Shown in pieces: positions 14,528-23,648 of a DNA stretch of 64,000 nt. Under the pieces are notes generated by a model. That model saw only the letters and a program-made list of their open reading frames with translations. It was not told the DNA's origin and made no database searches. Numbering within the stretch: position 1 is the first letter of the stretch; each line of letters opens with the position of its first letter. The stretch is taken from assembly GCF_013363755.1 (NCBI RefSeq), contig NZ_CP054840.1, positions 1,130,001 through 1,194,000 on the forward strand. Direction: 5' to 3'. The position numbers and the translations under genes are program-made. The DNA comes from Comamonas antarctica. GTDB taxonomy: Bacteria; Pseudomonadota; Gammaproteobacteria; Burkholderiales; Burkholderiaceae_C.

Positions 14528-15037
14528 TTACATGCCGATGGCGCGGCGGATGGCGCCCAGCTGGTCAACGCCATTGACGCGGAACACCATGCCCGGCATG
14601 TCGATTTCGATGACGTCGGCGCCGTTGATCGTCAGCTTGTAGTAGCTGACGCTGACTGTGTGGGTGTGCTCGGTGTCGTCGCCGGCCTTGGCATCGCCTG
14701 GATCGAGTTCGCGCACACGGCCGCTGACCATCACTTCCACGGTCATCACTTCGTTCGTGCTGTCGTCTTGATATGCGCCGGCAAAGCGCCACTGGTTGGC
14801 GTTGTGCGTCGTGCCGCCGAAGGCGACGTAGCCGTCCAGCAGCATGCCGCCAGCCTTGAAGGACAACTCGAGCTTTTCCAGGCCGAGATCCACTTCGATG
14901 GGGCCATGCATGCCGCCGCCGCGCCATTCCTCGACTTTGCGCGTGAGCTTGGGTAGCGTGACGGAATCGATCAGGCCGCGCCAGCTGTTGCCGTCGCCGA
15001 ACAGGTTGAAGTTTTTGAGCTTGGAGGGCAGTGCCAT
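14528..15037 (-). CDS. FII: Major tail tube protein gpFII
   Basis: A 169-residue tail tube protein of the P2 FII family. The start MALPSKLKNFNLFGDGNSW and the pattern SVTLPKLTRKVEEWRGGGMH are characteristic, as is the C-terminal VSYYKLTINGADVIEIDMPG. It polymerises to form the inner tube through which DNA passes. It lies 33 bases downstream of the sheath gene and is probably co-transcribed with it. Confidence 0.93.
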   Translation of the reverse strand: MALPSKLKNFNLFGDGNSWRGLIDSVTLPKLTRKVEEWRGGGMHGPIEVDLGLEKLELSFKAGGMLLDGYVAFGGTTHNANQWRFAGAYQDDSTNEVMTVEVMVSGRVRELDPGDAKAGDDTEHTHTVSVSYYKLTINGADVIEIDMPGMVFRVNGVDQLGAIRRAIGM

Positions 15038-15070
15038 GGGGTAGTGCTCCTATGTTGGGTGGTTGATGGC

Positions 15071-16261
15071 TTATGCCTGGATGGACAGGGCGAACTCGGC
15101 GAGGTACTCGTCCGTGATGGCCTGCTCGAAGATCAGGTTTTCCAGCGGCGGCACGGGCGTGTAGCGATAGCCAATGAGCAGGCGGCCGGCCGCGAGGTCT
15201 TCCTTGCTGTTGCGGTCCGGGTCGAAGTAGGCTTCGGCGCCGATCAGGTAGCCACCGGCCACCAGATCGCGGAAGCGGCTATTGATGTAGCCCAGCATGT
15301 CGCGCACCAGGCTGGGGTGCATGGGCTTGTCGATGAAGGTGAAATGCGCCTCGGCGATGGTGTCGGCCAGCACCTGGGCGGTGCGGGTGTAGTTCTCGAA
15401 AGCGAACTTGCCGCCCTGTTCCTCGCAGGTGCGCGAGCCCCAGAAGCGGTAGCCGCTGCGGCGGATGATGGTGGTGACTTCCTTGCTGTTGAGGTAGCCG
15501 GCATCGCTGGCAGGGTTCTGCAGGTCGAAGAACACATCCTTCGTCATGCCCTCGGGGCCGTTCACGACGGCATTGGAGATCGACTTGTGCCAGCCGACCT
15601 GTTGATCCAGCTTGGCGCGCAAGCCCAGCGCGTAGCCGACGGCTGGCATTTCGGCGGCCTCGCCGGCTTCGGCATCCCACGCCAGGAAGTTGGGCCACAT
15701 CACCATCAGCTCGCGCTGGCCGAATTCGGCGCGGTATGCCGTGGCTTCTTCCTTGGTCGCTGCGTACTGGTCATTGACGCCGCGCGCCGCGGCGTAGCCG
15801 AACGCGCGCAGCTGCTGGCAGATGCTGGCCACTTCGGTGGCCACGGCCTTGGTGTCCAGGCCGGGCACGCCGATGATGCGCGGCTTGACGCCGAGCGCGC
15901 CCTCGGCCGCGAGCAGGGCCTGCAGGCCGGTGCGCTGGCCGGCAGCGGTCGTGGTGCCGATCACATTGGTCGTGGTCGCTGCCGCATCCACGCCTTGCTC
16001 CACGCGCACCACGACGGTGAGCGCGCGGCTTTGCTTGCTGATCGATGCGAGCGCCTTGGCCAGCGTTCCCGCCGCGCCGACCTTGCCGACGGAGCCGGCC
16101 GGGTTGGTAAGCAGAACGGGCACGTTCAGCGGGAACGCGTCGACGTCGGCATCGGGCGCGGTGCCCACCAGGCCGATGACGGCGGTGGACACCACGCGGA
16201 TGGCCGCGCCGGCGCCCGTGGTTTCGATGACGCGAACGCCGTGGTGATATTCGGTGCTCAT
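15071..16261 (-). CDS. FI: Tail sheath protein gpFI
   Basis: A 396-residue contractile tail sheath protein. It begins MSTEYHHGVRVIETTGAG and contains the typical AVIGLVGTAPDADVDAFPLN and, later, YRFWGSRTCEEQGGKFAFEN motifs, with KPMHPSLVRDMLGYIN near the C-terminus. Its ATG overlaps the stop of the preceding gene (ATGA). Length equals P2 FI (396). Confidence 0.95.
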   Translation of the reverse strand: MSTEYHHGVRVIETTGAGAAIRVVSTAVIGLVGTAPDADVDAFPLNVPVLLTNPAGSVGKVGAAGTLAKALASISKQSRALTVVVRVEQGVDAAATTTNVIGTTTAAGQRTGLQALLAAEGALGVKPRIIGVPGLDTKAVATEVASICQQLRAFGYAAARGVNDQYAATKEEATAYRAEFGQRELMVMWPNFLAWDAEAGEAAEMPAVGYALGLRAKLDQQVGWHKSISNAVVNGPEGMTKDVFFDLQNPASDAGYLNSKEVTTIIRRSGYRFWGSRTCEEQGGKFAFENYTRTAQVLADTIAEAHFTFIDKPMHPSLVRDMLGYINSRFRDLVAGGYLIGAEAYFDPDRNSKEDLAAGRLLIGYRYTPVPPLENLIFEQAITDEYLAEFALSIQA

Positions 16262-17076
16262 GGCTGGGACTCCTGTTGCGTGGTGGTGGTTTGCGTGGTG
16301 GCCGCGGCTTCGGCCGAGGGCCAGCCGCTGGTGATGTCGTAGGCGCGCGCTTCTTCCAGCGACTTCAGCGCGTCGATGGCGTCGGCGTGGGCGCGCTCGG
16401 CGGTGTAGCAGCGCTGCACGTGGCGGGCGATGGCGCCGGCAATGTCGGTGAGCTGCGCGATGGACAGCGATACCCAGCCGGATGCGGCCTTGAAGTCGAC
16501 CGACTCGACGCCGGCCAGCGTGGCATTGGCCACCACGCTAGTGATGCGGTTCTGGTCCTCGATGGCGGTGGCCACGCGCACGCCGGCCACGACGATGCTG
16601 CCGGTTTCTACGGCCCAGCGGTGCGCAGCCGCGGCGCGCAGCAGTTCGCCCTGCAGGTCGGCCAGCGTGGCGGCCTGGGGTGTGCTGGTGACCTCCTCGG
16701 GCGCCTGCAGCGTGCCGCCAACGTCGGCGAGGGTCGAGCCAGGCGGCACGCCGATGCGTTCGCCCGTGGTCGTGTCGTAGACGGTGGCCGCGCTGTAGTC
16801 GGGCAGGTAGTCCCACGGGTCGGCCGGCTCGCCTTCCGGGTTGTAGCGGGCGCACTCCAGCGGTCCCAGCGCGCGCGGCAATGGTGCATCCAGTGCCAGG
16901 CTGGGCAGTGGGTAGAAGCCGGGCTCCAGCGGGCTGGCATAGGCGCGGGTGGCGCCCAGGAAAAAGCCGGCCATGTTGAGCTGCGGAACTACTTTGAATT
17001 CCGGCGCGGCCTGCTGCGGCGCCTGCTCGATGTCGGCGGCATCTGCCGCGGGTGTCTCGGTGGTGCTGTTGGTCAT
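16258..17076 (-). CDS. Tail fibre assembly-type protein with DUF4376 domain
   Basis: A 272-residue protein directly downstream of the large tail fibre. The N-terminal region has MAGFFLGATRAYASPLEPG and a LPDYSAATVYDTTTGERIG segment like tail fibre assembly chaperones. The C-terminal part from about residue 150 (HRWAVETGSIVVAGVRVAT, DQNRITSVVANATLAG, KAASGWVSLSIAQL) matches DUF4376. Such proteins sit in the P2 gene G position and help fold or cap the fibre, which is inferred here from place and domain. The last 30 residues are Thr/Gln-rich. Confidence 0.75.
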   Translation of the reverse strand: MTNSTTETPAADAADIEQAPQQAAPEFKVVPQLNMAGFFLGATRAYASPLEPGFYPLPSLALDAPLPRALGPLECARYNPEGEPADPWDYLPDYSAATVYDTTTGERIGVPPGSTLADVGGTLQAPEEVTSTPQAATLADLQGELLRAAAAHRWAVETGSIVVAGVRVATAIEDQNRITSVVANATLAGVESVDFKAASGWVSLSIAQLTDIAGAIARHVQRCYTAERAHADAIDALKSLEEARAYDITSGWPSAEAAATTQTTTTQQESQP

Positions 17077-17078
17077 GG

Positions 17079-20000
17079 TCAGTACTTGATGAATGCGCGG
17101 CCGGAAAGGTTGGCCATGCGGGTTTCGCTTGCGCCCGTTGCGTTCGTGGTGAAGGTATGCAGGTGCGTGCCGCCGCCATAGGTCTGCACGCCGTGCGAAT
17201 GGGTACCGGTGCCTTCGGCGGTTGCGACCAGTCCCTCCCAGCCTTCGGCGGCGACGATCCCGAGCTGCCCGTCCCAGGTGCCGCCGCCAGAATCTCGCCG
17301 CATGACGTGGCTGTGCTCACCGCCCGTGGTGGTGTAGCCGCTGTGCGTGTGGTCGCCCGCGCTGGCGGTCGTGCCGGTATGGCTGTGCGATCCCAGCGCG
17401 CTGGCTTGATAGCTGCCCAGCACGCGGCTGGGGTCAACGCCGCGCCCTTCGTCCAGATCGCGCCGCGCCAGGCCGCGCAGGTCAGGCACGTTGAAGGTGG
17501 TGGAACCGTCGCCTGCGCCGTACCGGGTTCCGATGGCTGCAAAGAGATCTGTATAGACCGCGCGCGAGTAGGCCGCCCCGTTGCAGCGCAGGTATCCCAC
17601 AGGCGAGCCCTCGCCGGCGTAGTCAAGGTATGAGCCTGCTGGCACCACGCCACCCTTGCAGCCTGAGACGATGAGGGCGTCGTCTACGGTCACGTTCCCC
17701 AGAGCGCGCAGACTGCGCAGCCACAGATCGCGGTGATCCTGTGGGGTGTCTCGCGCCCAGTCGCCCCACATGTGGAAGATGCCATTGGCATCCATGCCGA
17801 ACTGGTTCAGCACACGGCTGTTCCACTGGAAAGCCCAGCGCGGCGCATAGTCGTTGCTGGTCTGCGTGGAGCTTGCGTAGGCATTCTCACGAACCATGCC
17901 AGCGGCAGCCGATCCATAGGCACTTACCTGCTCGGACCAGTGCTCCCCGCGTTCCATGCATTGCGCCAGTGTCACGCGCACAGGGTAGGTCTTGCTGCCG
18001 TTGTACCCCATGAGTGTGGGGATTGCCACCCCATCGGCGATTGCCTTCTGCGTGCTAAACGTGGGTGTCGTTCGGTTTACGGCTACACCGTCAGGCGCGA
18101 CTGAACTGCTCGCATCGATGATGGTGTGCCCATTGCCGTAGCCCGTCCAACCCAGCTCACCTGCAACCTTCTTTTTCGCTACATCGTCACCAGCCCAGTT
18201 GGCGCGATCGCGGTAAATAGAGATGCGCTCCCAGGCATTCATGGCACCGCTTTCCGACTGCGTGCGCATGGCAATGACACTGCTGTTTGTGTGCATCGCA
18301 TTCAGCCACAAGCTGCAGTTGGATGCCTTGTCGCCCGCAGCGTCGAAGCGAACCACTGGCCCGGGAAATGGCGCACCTGCGCTGTAGGTGAAGCCTGTGC
18401 TGTTCGGCGCCATGTTGTCTGCATGCACCGACCAGCCGGCGTGCGCCATGATATGGAGGGGCTTGCCGCTGACCCCAGCCCAAGGCACTGCGGCGGCGCT
18501 ATCCGCTTGGTTGGCCGCCAGAGCGCGGATGCTCCACGTTCCATAGGCACCTGTGCCATTGAGCGCGGGCGCATAGCTGGTGAAATTGCCCGAATGCAGG
18601 TAATACCACCAGGGCGAAAAAGCGGCGTCATCGATGCGCACGCGCCAACGCACTTCACCGTCGTACTTATATTCTGTCTGCACGCGAGAGGTCGAGCCGC
18701 CCGCGGCGATGGTGTTCAGCGCAGTGGAGAAATTGCCTTTATTGACGTGGTAGGTGCCACGCTCCAGCGCTGCATCGAGTTGTTCCGCTGTGATGGAGCC
18801 GCGATAGCGTTGATATTCCGATTGGCCTTTGCCGCCAAAGGTCTGAGCATTCCCTGTAACGCTGATGGGCCAAGTGCCCATCGCACCGTCGCCCATGAGC
18901 GTGGGCGCATAGTTGTTGAAGTTGTCGCTGTCCAGCACGCGCTGGAATGCTTGCCAGCCTGCGGCACCTGTTCGCATTCGTTTGAGCGACGCTCCAGCTG
19001 GATACTGGCCATCCGTGCCGAACGAAGTGAAAAACTGCGTTGCCCAATCGCCGCCGTGCTGGATGTGGATGACGAACCACCAGCCCATGCTTGGCGCGCC
19101 AGGCATGCCGTGGCCGCGGAAAAAGCCCGTTCGGTTCAGGTCGTTTACGTTCTGACCTTCGATCAGCACCGCGCTGCCGCTTTCGATAGCAACGCGGTTG
19201 GCCAGATCCTGTGGCAGAGCGTCGAGGGTCACGCGATCACCGGCGGCCATGAAGCCGGCCTCTGTCGTGGTAGCCACGGCATGAGAGCCGCCGCGCGAGC
19301 CAACATGGTTGCTGGGCGTAGCGTCGGTGATGCCATAGCCGCCCAGCGTGGTCGGCTTTCTCTGCACGTTGCTCCAGTCGGGCTTCATCGTCTTGCGGGC
19401 GGCTTCGACAACCCGTCCAAAATCGTCCACCTTGAAGGCGGGCGCTTCGGTCTCGCTGCCATATTCGCCGGCAGTCACGCCGGACTTGTCCAGTTCGATC
19501 GTGCGATCAGCGGCCAGGTCGCCGCCGCCTTTCAAACCGGTGCCTGCCTTGATCTTGGTGGCCACCAGCGCGCGATCCGCAAACAGCTTGGCCGCGCTGG
19601 CCGGCGTCAGCGCGCGCTGGCCATCCTTCAGCTGCTCGGCCTCTGCCGCGGTTGCCAACTCCACCACGCCCTGGCGCTCGGTGGTTGCCGGCGGGTTGAT
19701 GAAGTTGGTTTCGCCAAACTGCAGCGTGCTGATGTCCACGCTGCCGTCGAGCACTCGCATGTCGGTCGCCAGCATCAGAATGGACGCCACGGACTTTTCG
19801 AGGATCACCGCGGCCTGGCTGTAGGTGCCCAGCAGCACGCCGTTGTCGAGGTAGAGGCCCAGCCCGCGCACGGTGTAGGTGTCCTCGCCATCGTCGCGGA
19901 TGGTGATGTGGATGGTGTCCTTGGCCACCACATCGCCGGCAATGGAAGGCAGGCGCTTGATTTCGTTCGGGATGCTGGCCAGCGCGTCGGTCGGTGTGAA

Positions 20001-20111
20001 TGCGGTGGCCGTGACTCCGACGCTGACGATGGTGCGCGCCTGGCTGCCGTCCTGCTTGGCATTGATGAGGGCTTGCCGTCCGGCGTTGGTGAGTTTGAAG
20101 ATGATGTTCAT
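17079..20111 (-). CDS. H: Tail fibre with collar domain
   Basis: A 1010-residue tail fibre, equivalent to P2 gpH. Residues 1-170 are the virion-attachment region (IIFKLTNAGRQALINAKQDG, VRGLGLYLDNGVLLGTYSQ, LQFGETNFINPP). The middle holds at least two related modules with F-YAP-L-G-GA-GTW. The C-terminal collar domain reads GYLRCNGAAYSRAVYTDLFA, then TTFNVPDLRGLARRDLDEG, followed by His-rich loops (HSHTG, HTHSG, HSHGV) and a closing AFIKY. It binds the host surface receptor. The start is MNIIFKLTN at 20109-20111 rather than a 14-residue extension overlapping gene I. The part encoding the middle has lower GC than its neighbours. Confidence 0.9.
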   Translation of the reverse strand: MNIIFKLTNAGRQALINAKQDGSQARTIVSVGVTATAFTPTDALASIPNEIKRLPSIAGDVVAKDTIHITIRDDGEDTYTVRGLGLYLDNGVLLGTYSQAAVILEKSVASILMLATDMRVLDGSVDISTLQFGETNFINPPATTERQGVVELATAAEAEQLKDGQRALTPASAAKLFADRALVATKIKAGTGLKGGGDLAADRTIELDKSGVTAGEYGSETEAPAFKVDDFGRVVEAARKTMKPDWSNVQRKPTTLGGYGITDATPSNHVGSRGGSHAVATTTEAGFMAAGDRVTLDALPQDLANRVAIESGSAVLIEGQNVNDLNRTGFFRGHGMPGAPSMGWWFVIHIQHGGDWATQFFTSFGTDGQYPAGASLKRMRTGAAGWQAFQRVLDSDNFNNYAPTLMGDGAMGTWPISVTGNAQTFGGKGQSEYQRYRGSITAEQLDAALERGTYHVNKGNFSTALNTIAAGGSTSRVQTEYKYDGEVRWRVRIDDAAFSPWWYYLHSGNFTSYAPALNGTGAYGTWSIRALAANQADSAAAVPWAGVSGKPLHIMAHAGWSVHADNMAPNSTGFTYSAGAPFPGPVVRFDAAGDKASNCSLWLNAMHTNSSVIAMRTQSESGAMNAWERISIYRDRANWAGDDVAKKKVAGELGWTGYGNGHTIIDASSSVAPDGVAVNRTTPTFSTQKAIADGVAIPTLMGYNGSKTYPVRVTLAQCMERGEHWSEQVSAYGSAAAGMVRENAYASSTQTSNDYAPRWAFQWNSRVLNQFGMDANGIFHMWGDWARDTPQDHRDLWLRSLRALGNVTVDDALIVSGCKGGVVPAGSYLDYAGEGSPVGYLRCNGAAYSRAVYTDLFAAIGTRYGAGDGSTTFNVPDLRGLARRDLDEGRGVDPSRVLGSYQASALGSHSHTGTTASAGDHTHSGYTTTGGEHSHVMRRDSGGGTWDGQLGIVAAEGWEGLVATAEGTGTHSHGVQTYGGGTHLHTFTTNATGASETRMANLSGRAFIKY

Positions 20112-20124
20112 GTGGATTCGCCGA

Positions 20125-20685
20125 TCACTGCACGGCCATGTCGAGGCGGGCATAAGCCATGGGCCGGCCGACCGCCGCGAGCTTGATGGATGCCGAAGCG
20201 TTGAGCCCTTGGATGAAGGTGAAATGCGACCGCAGCGGTTTGACGCGCGCCACCTCGGCCATTACGTCCTGGACAAATGCAGCGCTCGACTGCGCGCCGT
20301 CCTGCCCGGTCATGGTGAAGACCAGCTCGAAGGTGTGTGGTGTGCCCCGGGGGGTGGTCTGCCACCATTCGCGGATGCTGATTGCGCCGCCGAAGCTGGC
20401 CACGGTGTCGCGCACGCTTTTGATGGTTCCCCTTTGGCGCTGGACCTGAATGGCGTTGCGCACGATGGCGCGCTTGATGGCTTCTGGCCACTCGCTGCGC
20501 CAGGCCTCGACGCCCATGGACCAGGCCAGCCAGGGCAGGTGTGACAGCGGGCAGGTGTCGGGATTCCACAGCGCGCGGTGCGGCTGTGGAATGGCCGACA
20601 GGTGGGTCGCCATGACTTGCTCGGCCGCGCGGTCGAGCGCCGAGGCATTCGGCGGCAGCAGCGAATCAGTCAACGGTGCCTCCAT
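20125..20685 (-). CDS. I: Baseplate protein gpI
   Basis: A 186-residue P2 gpI-family baseplate wedge protein. Conserved features include SLLPPNASALDRAAEQ, the CPLSHLPWLAWSMGVEAWR box and RGTIKSVRDTVASFGG. It overlaps the end of J by 20 bases, a usual arrangement. It helps attach the tail fibre encoded next. Confidence 0.93.
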   Translation of the reverse strand: MEAPLTDSLLPPNASALDRAAEQVMATHLSAIPQPHRALWNPDTCPLSHLPWLAWSMGVEAWRSEWPEAIKRAIVRNAIQVQRQRGTIKSVRDTVASFGGAISIREWWQTTPRGTPHTFELVFTMTGQDGAQSSAAFVQDVMAEVARVKPLRSHFTFIQGLNASASIKLAAVGRPMAYARLDMAVQ

Positions 20686-21583
20686 AGGTCACATCGATGG
20701 CCGTACACCAGCTGGCCTGGGTCTCGCTCACGGCCACATCGGCGGCCGGGCTGGTCAGTTCCACCCGCTGCACGCCCTCGATGTGCAGCGCCGCGTAGAT
20801 GCCCGAAAGCGTGGGCCTGCGCCCGATGCGGTGCATGTCCGCGGCATAAGCCTGCACGCGCAGCAGCGCGGTTTCCAGCACGCTCGAAGAATCAGGGCCG
20901 GGCAAGGTGTAGACCTTGGCCGAAATCAGGTAGGGCACGATGCCGGCCGCCTGGACGATGACCTCATCGGTGAGCGGTCGCACATCGTCGGCATTCACGG
21001 CGGCTGCCACCTTGGCGAGCAGCGCCTGCGGCGGAACGCCGCTGCCATCGCGCGCCAGCACGGACACGATGACAGTGCCGGGTGATGGGCTGGTGGCTGC
21101 GGCATCGAGCACCTGGCCGTCGGCCGTCTTGGCGTGGTAGACGTAGGCGCCGACCGGGCCGGCCACGCTGTAGCCGCGCGGCGCAAGCTGGATGCGGGTG
21201 CGGAAGGTGTCATCGTCTTCCATCACTGCCACGACCGGCGGCACGGCGGCGGGGTCGGCCTCGGTGATGGTCAGCCGCTGGACGCCGAAAAACACCGCCA
21301 GCTGGTCGAGGTCGCTGCCGTGGGCATATGCCAGCATCACCGCATGCGCGCTGTCGTTGCGCGCGCTGCGCTCCACCACAAGCTGGTAGGCCAGGCGCTC
21401 CAGCAACTTTGTCAGCGGCTCGGATTCCAGTCCCAAGGTGGCAGCGGTGAGGGTGCGCAGCTCGGCAGGCATGGCCGCGATGAGGTCGGCTTTCAGCGCA
21501 GCAAGGATGGCCTCGGCATCGGGCACCGTGACCACTGCCGGAGCGGGCAGCTTGCTCATGTCGATCAGTTGGGCGCTGCTCAT
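20666..21583 (-). CDS. J: Baseplate assembly protein gpJ
   Basis: A 305-residue baseplate wedge protein of the P2 gpJ family. Typical parts are LIDMSKLPAPAVVTVPDAE at the start, ERLAYQLVVERSARNDSAHA in the middle, and ATSPSPGTVIVSVLARDGSG. Its ATG overlaps the W stop (ATGA). It forms the wedge with W and I. Confidence 0.94.
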   Translation of the reverse strand: MSSAQLIDMSKLPAPAVVTVPDAEAILAALKADLIAAMPAELRTLTAATLGLESEPLTKLLERLAYQLVVERSARNDSAHAVMLAYAHGSDLDQLAVFFGVQRLTITEADPAAVPPVVAVMEDDDTFRTRIQLAPRGYSVAGPVGAYVYHAKTADGQVLDAAATSPSPGTVIVSVLARDGSGVPPQALLAKVAAAVNADDVRPLTDEVIVQAAGIVPYLISAKVYTLPGPDSSSVLETALLRVQAYAADMHRIGRRPTLSGIYAALHIEGVQRVELTSPAADVAVSETQASWCTAIDVTYGGTVD

Positions 21584-21921
21584 GCCTGGCCCCCGCGGAG
21601 TTCGACGGTTTGGCGCGTGATGCTGGACTGGCCCTTGTCGGTGCGCTCGATGGACAGCACCGTCCGGCCGTCTGCGCCCAGCTCCAACGTGGCACGGCGC
21701 AGCCGGGTACGTGGCTCATGCTTCATGATGGCCTGCGCTGTCGCCGCCTGCAGCCGCAGGATGTTGGCTGGCGTCATCGGCTGGTCGATCATCTGCGGGA
21801 TGTAGCTGCCGTAGCCGCGGCGCATCAGGCGCGAGCCGATGGGCGTGGTGATGATGTCCGTGATGGACTGGCCGATATGGTCGCTCCAGCCTATGCGGCG
21901 GCCGGTGTTCACGTTCATCAT
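21580..21921 (-). CDS. W: Baseplate wedge protein gpW
   Basis: A 113-residue homologue of P2 gpW (T4 gp25-like). The pattern ITDIITTPIGSRLMRRGYGS is the hallmark of the family, followed by ILRLQAATAQAIMKHEPRTR. It overlaps V and J by ATGA junctions, forming a coupled V-W-J chain. Confidence 0.94.
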   Translation of the reverse strand: MMNVNTGRRIGWSDHIGQSITDIITTPIGSRLMRRGYGSYIPQMIDQPMTPANILRLQAATAQAIMKHEPRTRLRRATLELGADGRTVLSIERTDKGQSSITRQTVELRGGQA

Positions 21922-22589
21922 GCGGCACCTCGCGGCGAGCTGGTGTTATCTCCGCCGCGCAGAACTTCGCCGTGAACGTGTCCGGCAAGGCTGATGCCGT
22001 TGGCCACCACATCCTGGGTAGTGCTCAGGGTCCCCTCGATATCGGCGGAGCTTCCTGCGCCAGACGCTTTGCCGCTGCCGCGCATGCCGCCCTTGTAGGT
22101 GAGCGATCCATCCACGGTGCAGTTGCCGGTCATCGTGACTTCGGGACTGTCGACCGTGACGCTGCCGGGCGCGATCAGCGTCGCTGTTCCGCCAGCCGCC
22201 AGCGTCACCAGCAGGGCATGCGCGGCGTGGTCATATTCCACGACGGTGCCGTCTGGGTACTCGGTAATGGTCTTGTTCGGGTCGTTGCTGGGCGCAGGGT
22301 TGCCGGTGCTGTTCAGGCCGACCAGCACCACGGCCGCGCCCAGGTCGCCGCTGGGCGAGAGGACCGTTGCCTGTTCGCCCGCGGTGGGCGGGTTCCAGGT
22401 CTTGGTGCCGCCCGCGCGGCATTCGTGGTACGGGCGCCAGTCGGTGACCAGTTCGCCGATCTGCACGCGCACCCGGGCAGGTTTGCCTGGGCCGCCGTGA
22501 TCCACGGAATGGATGGAACCCACGCGGATGAGGTTATGCACCAGACGCTGCAGTTCGGACAGGACAAGGATGGGGTCGGGCGTAGACAT
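21918..22589 (-). CDS. V: Baseplate spike protein gpV
   Basis: A 223-residue baseplate assembly spike protein of the P2 gpV type. The N-terminal OB domain includes IRVGSIHSVDHGG, VRVQIGELVTDWRPYHECRA, and EQATVLSPSGDLGAAVVLVG. The C-terminal half has the repeating glycine-rich strands of a trimeric beta-helix (GSVTVDSPEVTMTGNCTVDG), then a NGISLAGHVHGEV tip segment in which the paired histidines may bind iron as in P2. The first gene of the V-W-J-I unit; it is preceded by a TTAGGGGGG ribosome site. Confidence 0.92.
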   Translation of the reverse strand: MSTPDPILVLSELQRLVHNLIRVGSIHSVDHGGPGKPARVRVQIGELVTDWRPYHECRAGGTKTWNPPTAGEQATVLSPSGDLGAAVVLVGLNSTGNPAPSNDPNKTITEYPDGTVVEYDHAAHALLVTLAAGGTATLIAPGSVTVDSPEVTMTGNCTVDGSLTYKGGMRGSGKASGAGSSADIEGTLSTTQDVVANGISLAGHVHGEVLRGGDNTSSPRGAA

Positions 22590-22680
22590 CCCCCCTAATT
22601 TGCCGGTTGGCGCCCTGGCGCGCGAGGAATGCTATGTGTGGCGGGAGCCGGGACGGAAGCGGCCCGCCAATGGGGCGGAT

Positions 22681-23148
22681 TCAGGCGGGGATTGCGTGCC
22701 GGATCAGGATGTCCGCGACCGCTTCAAGGTCGGCCGCCATGAAGCCCAGCAATTCGCGGCGGGCGTAGCGCACCGACGGACTGCCCGGGTCGCGCCGGTC
22801 CACCTTGTCGGTCAGGCCGAACTGGTGGACTCGGGCTACGCGCAAGGCACGCGGCTGCATGGCCACCATCGCCGAGTCGCTGGTGGCCTTGCGCTGCAGG
22901 TTGCGCGCTTTGCGCAGGCCCAGGAACATTCCGCGCCGGATGCCGCCTTTGCTGGCGGCCAACGATGCGCGCGGCCGGCGTGCCTCATAGGGTGAGCCGT
23001 CCGGGTTGCGCTGGCTGGCGATCCGCTGGGTCTGGCTGCGCCGGAGGTATTCCGCCACCTCGGCCATGGCGGCTTTGCGCGCGACCGGCGCGAGGCGCGC
23101 GAGCAGCGGCGTGGCCCATTCGGCGATCTGGTCGATGGATTCGGCCAT
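22681..23148 (-). CDS. S: Tail completion protein gpS
   Basis: A 155-residue P2 gpS-family (virion morphogenesis) protein. The pattern RKAAMAEVAEYLRRSQTQRI, followed by QRNPDGSPYEARR, is diagnostic, with RVHQFGLTDKVDR later. The ATG at 23146-23148 overlaps the TAA of gene R (TAATG), which fixes the start over a nine-residue longer frame. Confidence 0.92.
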   Translation of the reverse strand: MAESIDQIAEWATPLLARLAPVARKAAMAEVAEYLRRSQTQRIASQRNPDGSPYEARRPRASLAASKGGIRRGMFLGLRKARNLQRKATSDSAMVAMQPRALRVARVHQFGLTDKVDRRDPGSPSVRYARRELLGFMAADLEAVADILIRHAIPA

Positions 23149-23648
23149 TACCCGATACCTTGCGTGGTGTGCCACTCGGCCCCGATCTTGTCACCAAGGT
23201 ACAGGGTGTACTCGCCTTCCGCGTAGGGCTTGGGGCTATAGGTCTCGCCGCGGTGGCTGGTAGTCAGGGTCTGCCGGCCCTGTTCATCGCGCCCCTCTGT
23301 CACCGTCACTGCCTCGGTCAGATCGACCTCAATGGCCAGGTCGATCAGGTTGTCGGCCAACGGCTCTACGTCGAAGCGGACAGCCTTGGCGGCCCGTTCC
23401 TTGTTCTGGAATAGCTCGTTCTGGTAGGTGTGGAGCCAGGCGAGCAGGGGCACTGTGATCAGGTCCAGATCGTCCGTGAAATCCAGCAGCACCAGGCGCA
23501 CCGTGTAGCGGTACTCGAAGGAGAGCGTATCGCCGCTGCGCGCCACGACGTTGCCGCCCTGGACAAACATCTTGAGGCGCTGCGGGTCGGTCTGCAGCGC
23601 GGGCACCGCGCCGGCGAGGAATGCGCGGAGCGCGTGCGGCTTTTTCAT
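23148..23648 (-). CDS. R: Tail completion protein gpR
   Basis: A 166-residue P2 gpR-family protein required for tail completion. Conserved parts are MKKPHALRAFLAGAVPALQT, FVQGGNVVARSGDTLSFEYR and LLDFTDDLDLITVPLLAWL. The ATG overlaps the Rz stop, and its own stop overlaps S, so it joins the lysis and tail-completion genes. Confidence 0.92.
   Translation of the reverse strand: MKKPHALRAFLAGAVPALQTDPQRLKMFVQGGNVVARSGDTLSFEYRYTVRLVLLDFTDDLDLITVPLLAWLHTYQNELFQNKERAAKAVRFDVEPLADNLIDLAIEVDLTEAVTVTEGRDEQGRQTLTTSHRGETYSPKPYAEGEYTLYLGDKIGAEWHTTQGIG

Noticed and set aside
17079..20111. Diversity-generating retroelement at the tail fibre
   Set aside because: No reverse transcriptase or template-variable repeat pair was seen near the fibre gene.
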